Shown: positions 59,636-64,000 of the stretch, in pieces
How the letters are laid out: each line of letters begins with the position of its first letter
Numbering within the stretch: the first letter of the stretch is position 1
Origin: Labrenzia sp. CE80
GTDB taxonomy: Bacteria; Pseudomonadota; Alphaproteobacteria; Rhizobiales; Stappiaceae
Reading direction: 5' to 3'
Length of the DNA stretch: 64,000 nt
NCBI RefSeq assembly: GCF_009650605.1
Contig: NZ_WAJT01000001.1
Coordinates: 2,329,936 to 2,393,935, forward strand
Translations under genes and position numbers: made by a program
The notes under the pieces: model-generated
What the model was told of the DNA's origin: nothing
Seen by the model: only the letters and a program-made list of their open reading frames with translations
Database searches by the model: none

Positions 59636-60722
59636 AGACCATTTCAATCTTCGTGAGGCCCGGGAGCCAGTATTTGTGAACAAGATCTTTAAAGGAACTG
59701 ACGTCGGAACAAGGCTGGTGGTCGACAACACCTCCGCTTCAAGAAAGCAATCCGCCGGCAGCACGCATTGCGAAATCGCAGACCTTTACCTGTCAGCCGG
59801 GAATAGGGCGCGTGGCTTGAGTGGCGGTGTCGACCTTTTGCGAAACTGGTTGCCGAGCTTTGAGCGCGTAATTGCCTCCACAGCAAACGCATGTGCCGTT
59901 ATGGCCGACATCGGCATTTACCAGGTTCCAATGTGCGTAGGTGAAGATCTCACATTCGACAATACGGGTATAGCAACCAGGTTGCTGACTACCAGCATTG
60001 AAACACTGGTCGCTGTTGAAGCGGATGTCTCCTCCAAGGAGCCACCGTCGCTGCAGGCTTTCGATGCCGCAGGCCGAGCAGTCCACAAGTGTCATATTGC
60101 CTCTCTCTCGGATCAACTGGCCTTTGACGTCCTGATGTATGGTGCACGCGAGAAGGATCTCGCAATGAGCCTGCCGGGTCCCTTTTTCGGCTTCGTCTCA
60201 GAAGCGTTGAAACCAGCGGGGAAACTACCGGCGCAGTCTTTCTGTGAGCAGGATGTAAAGGACACTCTGGATAACTGCTTGCGTTACGAGGGAAAAAGTC
60301 GCCACGACCGCTTGAAAAAGATGGATCGGAGCGAAGCCTGGACGATCGACCGACAAGTCATCCCCCATGTGTTGCGCTACTTCTGTGAACTGCGCATGCC
60401 GATGATGATCGGTGTTCCAAGCTCGGCTTGCATGCAATTGAAATCCGGGCGCCTGGACGACTTCCGCCAGCACGGGGATCTCCTCGAACTGGATGCCGAA
60501 GCATGCAGGGTTTACCTCGATCCCGCTGCGATCTCTGAATATTGGGTCGTGCGCAACCGGAACGGCCTGTCCCTCGAGTGCTATTCGAAATCAGGGGCAT
60601 GCGTTCTGGTTTTCGCTCATAACCGCCTACCTGAGAGCCGTTTCAATCAAACCTGGACAGAAGTCATGCAATCGCTGCCCCGCTGTGGTGCCGCACAGCA
60701 GGCCCATCATGGCGAACGATAG
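59622..60722 (+). CDS. HemS/HmuS-like haem-utilisation protein
   Basis: 366 residues, GTG start overlapping the reductase stop by 14 nt (GTG 59676 with GGGAG upstream is an alternative). Two HemS-type repeats: N-terminal RGLSGGVDLLRNWLPSFERV to PSLQAFDAAGRAVHKCHIAS, and C-terminal MPMMIGVPSSACMQLKSGRL, HGDLLELDAEACRVYLDPAA, ISEYWVVRNRNGLSLECYSK. HemS/HmuS/ChuS bind haem in the cytoplasm and some degrade it with electrons from a flavoprotein. Normal homologues are about 340-350 residues and sit in haem uptake operons; this one is with a diflavin reductase and a GltB-like protein, which is unusual. Haem-ligating residues were not assigned. Confidence 0.8.
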   Translation: MTFTEDHFNLREAREPVFVNKIFKGTDVGTRLVVDNTSASRKQSAGSTHCEIADLYLSAGNRARGLSGGVDLLRNWLPSFERVIASTANACAVMADIGIYQVPMCVGEDLTFDNTGIATRLLTTSIETLVAVEADVSSKEPPSLQAFDAAGRAVHKCHIASLSDQLAFDVLMYGAREKDLAMSLPGPFFGFVSEALKPAGKLPAQSFCEQDVKDTLDNCLRYEGKSRHDRLKKMDRSEAWTIDRQVIPHVLRYFCELRMPMMIGVPSSACMQLKSGRLDDFRQHGDLLELDAEACRVYLDPAAISEYWVVRNRNGLSLECYSKSGACVLVFAHNRLPESRFNQTWTEVMQSLPRCGAAQQAHHGER

Positions 60723-61299
60723 TGACAGCGGAACGGTAGAACCAAGGTTCAAGAACAAGAGGGCGGAAAATGCCATGCTTGCGGAGACGCTCGAAGAAAC
60801 CATACGCCGGGCGGCGAAGACGCCTTATCTTGCAGAGCAATTGTTTGTGTTCGGAATGCGCTGCGTGCAGAATGGTTACGACAACCAATATCTCGACCAT
60901 TGGTGCAAAGTCTGGGTGCGATATTCCGCTGATTTCGGTGAGAACAACTGCCGTTCACTTCTTGATGCCCTTTGGGAATTCGTGCGGGTTTACCGGTGGC
61001 ATGCAAGTGATCCAACGGGCCATCATTGCCTTGAGTGCCCTTGTATGGCCCGGGACGAATATCTTTCAATGGCCCTGATATCCGCCCTGCAGCATCAGGA
61101 TGTCGCCTGCTCGGGAAAATGCTTGCGCGAGATTGCGCCAGTCGCGGGTCTAGCAGAACTCGAACGCCGGGCATGGCAACTCGCCGCCGAGTATCTGAGC
61201 CTCGGTCAGCGGTTCCTTCCGGTTTCGCTCACAGATGTTGAGACCACGTTGCTGATCACAGACGCATTACGTGACGCCAGTACAGCAACGCTGCACTGA
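60709..61299 (+). CDS. Hypothetical protein with clustered cysteines
   Basis: 196 residues from ATG 60709, overlapping the HemS-like gene by 14 nt, so in the operon. Family not recognised. Mostly helical, soluble, with a Cys/His-rich middle: NNCRSLLDALW, then HHCLECPCMARDE, then ACSGKCLREIA. The HxCxxCxC plus CxxxC pattern could bind zinc, iron or an iron-sulphur cluster. C-terminus is helical (ELERRAWQLAAEYLSLGQRF). Given a HemS-like protein and a reductase upstream, an iron- or haem-handling role is conceivable, but the sequence only supports a metal-binding-like motif. Confidence 0.75.
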   Translation: MANDSDSGTVEPRFKNKRAENAMLAETLEETIRRAAKTPYLAEQLFVFGMRCVQNGYDNQYLDHWCKVWVRYSADFGENNCRSLLDALWEFVRVYRWHASDPTGHHCLECPCMARDEYLSMALISALQHQDVACSGKCLREIAPVAGLAELERRAWQLAAEYLSLGQRFLPVSLTDVETTLLITDALRDASTATLH

Positions 61300-61371
61300 A
61301 GCTGAGAAAACGCATGTCTACCGATGCCCCCTCACCCGAAGTTGTTTCAAAGACACAGGCGGAAGCCAATC

Positions 61372-61737
61372 ATGAATACGAATGTCACCGACACGAATTA
61401 TCCCGCTGTCGCTGTCCCGGTACTGTTTTCGGCGGATCTTCGGCGGACCTCAATGTTCTATAGTGACGCGTTGGGCTTTGCAGTTTATCGGGAGAGCGAT
61501 GGATTGAGGGTTCGGCGCTCCCAACTCGATCTCAAGATCACACTGATGACCAATGCAGACCTGATGGCCAATCTAAGTGTCGTCTTCCGCGTGGACGAGA
61601 TTGGTAAACTTCATGAGGAATACCGTGGCCGTTCCCTGCCGAACTTGGGTCAGGTCAAACACGGAATTTGCGGCAAGCCGCAATTTTCCCTGACCGACCC
61701 CGATGGAAACAGTCTCTATTTCGTTGAAACTGCCTGA
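61372..61737 (+). CDS. VOC family protein (glyoxalase/bleomycin-resistance fold)
   Basis: 121 residues from ATG 61372; an upstream in-frame ATG at 61324 has no support. Two betaalphabetabetabeta modules: AVPVLFSADLRRTSMFYSDA, LGFAVYRESDGLRV, SVVFRVDEIGKLHEEY and FSLTDPDGNSLYFVE, as in bleomycin-resistance-type proteins. Could bind a metal-containing or antibiotic ligand, or catalyse an isomerase/dioxygenase step; catalytic metal ligands are not clear. Thirty nt before fumC in the same direction. Confidence 0.85.
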   Translation: MNTNVTDTNYPAVAVPVLFSADLRRTSMFYSDALGFAVYRESDGLRVRRSQLDLKITLMTNADLMANLSVVFRVDEIGKLHEEYRGRSLPNLGQVKHGICGKPQFSLTDPDGNSLYFVETA

Positions 61738-61766
61738 AAAAGCCTGTCAATTCTCTAGGAGGAACC

Positions 61767-63164
61767 ATGTCCAAACCAACCCGTACGGAATCCGATTCCT
61801 TCGGCGCTCTCGAAATACCGGTCGACAGATATTTCGGAGCCCAGACTGCTCGTTCTGTGATGAATTTCCCGATCGGCGGCGAGACAATGCCGGTGCCCCT
61901 TGTGCACGCACTCGGTGTGATCAAACAGGCGGCCGCCCGCGTGAACCGGAAGCAGGAAAAACTGGCTGAGGAAATCTCCGAAGCCATCGAACAGGCTGCC
62001 GGAGAAGTCGCGGACGGCCGGTTTGACGGCCACTTTCCACTTGTCGTCTGGCAAACCGGCTCCGGAACACAGTCTAATATGAACGCCAACGAGGTCATCG
62101 CAAACCGGGCGATCGAGATAATGGGCGGCGAAATCGGTTCAAAGAAGCCCGTTCATCCGAACGACCATTGCAACATGAGCCAGTCGTCGAACGATACATT
62201 TCCAACCGCAATGCATATTGCGGCTGCGCGGGAGATCAAGCTGACCCTGTTGCCTGCGCTGTCGCACCTGAAATTGGCGCTGACAGCAAAGTCGACCGAG
62301 TGGTCCGGGATCGTCAAGATCGGCCGGACTCACACCCAGGATGCCACACCGCTGACGCTCGGGCAGGAGTTCGGCGGTTACGCGGCGCAGCTTGAGCTCG
62401 GCATCCGTCGCGTTTCCGAGGCGCTTGACGGACTTTACGACCTGGCACAGGGCGGCACAGCCGTGGGCACGGGGCTCAACACACAGAAAGGCTTTGCCGA
62501 TCAATTCGCGGCCGAGGTCGCGTATATAACCGGGCTTCCCTTCCGCACGGCACCGAACAAGTTCGAGGCTCTGGCGGCTCATGATGCCTACGTCTATGCC
62601 CATGGCGCCTTGAATACCGTCGCCGTTTCTCTGTTCAAGATTGCAAACGACATTCGTTTTCTCGGCTCCGGTCCACGTTCCGGTCTGGGAGAACTCACCC
62701 TGCCGGAAAACGAGCCCGGCTCGTCAATCATGCCGGGCAAGGTCAACCCGACGCAATGCGAGGCGCTCACCATGGTCTGCGCACAGGTACACGGCAATCA
62801 GTCAACCATTTCCTTCGCAGGCAGTCAGGGACATTTCGAACTGAACGTGTTCAAACCGGTGATGGCCTACGCCATGCTGCAGTCGATCAAGCTGCTCGCA
62901 GATGCGTCTATGAGCTTCGCGGACCGTTGCGTTTCCGGCATCAAGGCCAATGAAGACAATATCAAGGTCCTGATGGAGCGCTCATTGATGCTGGTGACTG
63001 CGCTGGCACCGGCAATCGGCTACGACAAGGCGACCGAAATCGCCAAGACGGCCCACAAGAACGGCACGTCCCTGCGCGAGGAGGCTCTCAGCCTCGGCTA
63101 TGTCACAGCAAAGCAGTTCGACTCGCTTGTACGCCCCGAGCAGATGATCGGTCCCAACGATTGA
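61767..63164 (+). CDS. fumC: Class II fumarate hydratase
   Basis: 465 residues (E. coli FumC 467). TAGGAGGA ribosome-binding site before the ATG. Signature GSSIMPGKVNPTQCEAL near residue 315 contains the catalytic serine; GRTHTQDATPLTLGQEFGGY near residue 190 carries the conserved His; TGSGTQSNMNANEVIANRA is the substrate loop. It interconverts fumarate and malate without an iron-sulphur cluster, so it resists oxidants and iron limitation. Its place after a HemS-like protein and reductase would fit an iron-limitation or stress operon. Confidence 0.94.
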   Translation: MSKPTRTESDSFGALEIPVDRYFGAQTARSVMNFPIGGETMPVPLVHALGVIKQAAARVNRKQEKLAEEISEAIEQAAGEVADGRFDGHFPLVVWQTGSGTQSNMNANEVIANRAIEIMGGEIGSKKPVHPNDHCNMSQSSNDTFPTAMHIAAAREIKLTLLPALSHLKLALTAKSTEWSGIVKIGRTHTQDATPLTLGQEFGGYAAQLELGIRRVSEALDGLYDLAQGGTAVGTGLNTQKGFADQFAAEVAYITGLPFRTAPNKFEALAAHDAYVYAHGALNTVAVSLFKIANDIRFLGSGPRSGLGELTLPENEPGSSIMPGKVNPTQCEALTMVCAQVHGNQSTISFAGSQGHFELNVFKPVMAYAMLQSIKLLADASMSFADRCVSGIKANEDNIKVLMERSLMLVTALAPAIGYDKATEIAKTAHKNGTSLREEALSLGYVTAKQFDSLVRPEQMIGPND

Positions 63165-63270
63165 TGGGCGTTTCAGTTTTTAAGCAAAGGTGACCCTCAC
63201 GCTGAGAACTGGACCATTTGAAGCGGGAATTTTCTCATAATATCCTTGGTTGGGCTATGGAGAGAAGACG

Positions 63271-63537
63271 ATGAAGACGTCCCGTCTTTCGGAGCAGCAT
63301 ATTGCGCTCATCCTGAAGCAGGTTGATGACGGTTTGGGCGTTGAAGATGTCTGCCGCAAGGCTGGCGTTTCACAACAGACCTATTACCGCTGGAGCAAGA
63401 AGTATGGCGGTTTGATGCCGTCGGAAGTTAAACGGTTGAAGCAGCTGGAGGAGGAGAACCGTCGTCTGAAGGAGATGGTCGCCGATCTTTCCCTGGACAA
63501 GGCCATGTTGCAGGATGTCCTTTCAAAAAAGCTGTAA
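63271..63537 (+). CDS. IS3-family transposase OrfA
   Basis: 88 residues from ATG 63271 (GGAGAG upstream). HTH of the IS3/IS407-type OrfA: LSEQHIALILKQVDDGLGVE, VCRKAGVSQQTYYRWSKKYG, followed by a leucine-zipper-like helix LKQLEEENRRLKEMVADLSL. It binds the IS ends and, by -1 frameshifting at AAAAAAG (63525-63531), would be fused to OrfB. In intact IS3 elements the OrfAB fusion is the transposase. Confidence 0.9.
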   Translation: MKTSRLSEQHIALILKQVDDGLGVEDVCRKAGVSQQTYYRWSKKYGGLMPSEVKRLKQLEEENRRLKEMVADLSLDKAMLQDVLSKKL

Positions 63538-64000
63538 AGCCTGCGAAGGCGCGTGATTTGGTGGACTATTTGCAGGGTGTGTTCGGTGTGTCGATCCGGC
63601 AGGCCTGTAGCACCTTGTGCTTCCAGAAGTCCTCCTATTCTACAAGTCACGGCGCCCTTCTCAGGCAGCCCTCAAACAACGCATCAAAGAGATTGCCGAG
63701 ACCCGGGTGCGCTACGGCTACAGGCGTATCCACGTTTTACTGCGTCGGGAAGGATGGACTGTGAATGCCAAGCGCGTGTACCGGCTCTACACGGAGTTGG
63801 GTTTGCAAATCCGCACAAAACGGCCAAAGAGAAAGGTTGCTGCAAAACTGCGTGAAGATCGGCGCGCGCCAGAAGGTCCGAATGATGTCTGGTCAATGGA
63901 TTTTCTGTCTGACCAGCTGTTTGACGGTCGCAAGATCCGGATTCTGACAATTGTTGATGCGTTCTCGAAGGTGTCACCGGCGATTGACGTTCGTCCTCGT
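63531..64000 (+). pseudogene. IS3-family transposase OrfB, frameshifted and cut by window edge
   Basis: After the slippery A6G the -1 frame reads KARDLVDYLQGVFGVSIRQA and CSTLCFQKSSY to about 63638. There one T seems lost (TATTC instead of TATTTC), and homology continues one frame away with FYKSRRPSQAALKQRIKEIA, RRIHVLLRREGWTVNAKRVY and the start of the DDE core DVWSMDFLSDQLFDGRKIRI. The rest is beyond the edge. A sequencing error at the T-run cannot be excluded. Confidence 0.8.

Larger units (their letters stand above)
63190..64000 (+). mobile_element. IS3-family insertion sequence, partial at right edge
   Basis: Begins near 63190 with TGACCCTCACGCTGAGAACT followed by GGACCA, an IS3-type terminal repeat, 26 nt after fumC. 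OrfA and OrfB are in order, joined by a slippery A6G. The right end lies outside the window. OrfB carries a single-base deletion, so the copy may be inactive. Its end sequence differs from the 34.9/51.2-kb element. Confidence 0.8.

Noticed and set aside
1..64000. tRNA, rRNA, riboswitch or CRISPR features
   Set aside because: No cloverleaf-like segments, no regularly spaced direct repeats and no recognisable riboswitch core were seen by eye; a covariance-model search would be needed to exclude small RNAs.

Overview
The window reads as a chromosomal accessory region of an alphaproteobacterium, probably a marine Hyphomicrobiales or Rhodobacterales member. This rests on gene style only: two TRAP transporters, Dpp- and Rbs-type ABC importers, LysR/IclR/GntR/LacI-controlled catabolic units, moderately high GC and alphaproteobacterial-like proteins. 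No rRNA, tRNA or CRISPR array was seen.

Layout. (1) 1-3320: a minus-strand catabolic operon (secreted binding protein, SDR, two paralogous FAD amine/amino-acid oxidoreductases), divergent from a LysR regulator (3424-4320). (2) 4827-15197: a TRAP transporter and IclR regulator next to an unusual oxygenase system. One protein is a Rieske-type oxygenase whose 2Fe-2S ligand segment is cleanly missing; its neighbour is a stand-alone Rieske domain with all four ligands. Divergently transcribed are an adrenodoxin-reductase-like flavoprotein, a flavodoxin, a glutamine-synthetase-like ligase and a CHMI-type tautomerase. (3) 15494-24692: an XRE regulator divergent from a tight operon of TRAP transporter, PyrK, PyrD, M20 amidohydrolase, PyrC, PyrE and a small unknown protein. 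These genes fit uptake of orotate or dihydroorotate and its conversion both to OMP and to aspartate, CO2 and ammonia. (4) 24800-34910: a decayed IS3 element that cut a carbamoylase-like gene, followed by TenA, BtpA-like, PfkB kinase, an amidotransferase-like protein, a phosphotriesterase-family hydrolase, an Rbs-type ABC importer and a LacI regulator. (5) 35101-45586: a dipeptide-type ABC importer, GntR regulator, amidase, N-carbamoyl-D-amino-acid amidohydrolase, hydratase-family protein and a racemase-like protein lacking catalytic cysteines. (6) 45839-50546: TonB-dependent receptor, MFS transporter, methyltransferase and TetR. (7) 51343-51909: an AlkD-like protein. (8) 52336-63164: an unusually long glutamate-synthase-like protein, CysJ-type diflavin reductase, HemS-like protein, cysteine-rich unknown protein, VOC protein and class II fumarase, all co-directional, ended by an IS3-family element that runs off the right edge.

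The strongest candidates for undescribed biology are the split Rieske oxygenase with a flavodoxin chain, the orotate-utilisation operon, and the GltB-like/diflavin reductase/HemS-like operon. Two matching IS3 half-elements at 34.5-34.9 kb and 50.6-51.2 kb have the geometry expected if a single element had been split by a roughly 16-kb inversion.
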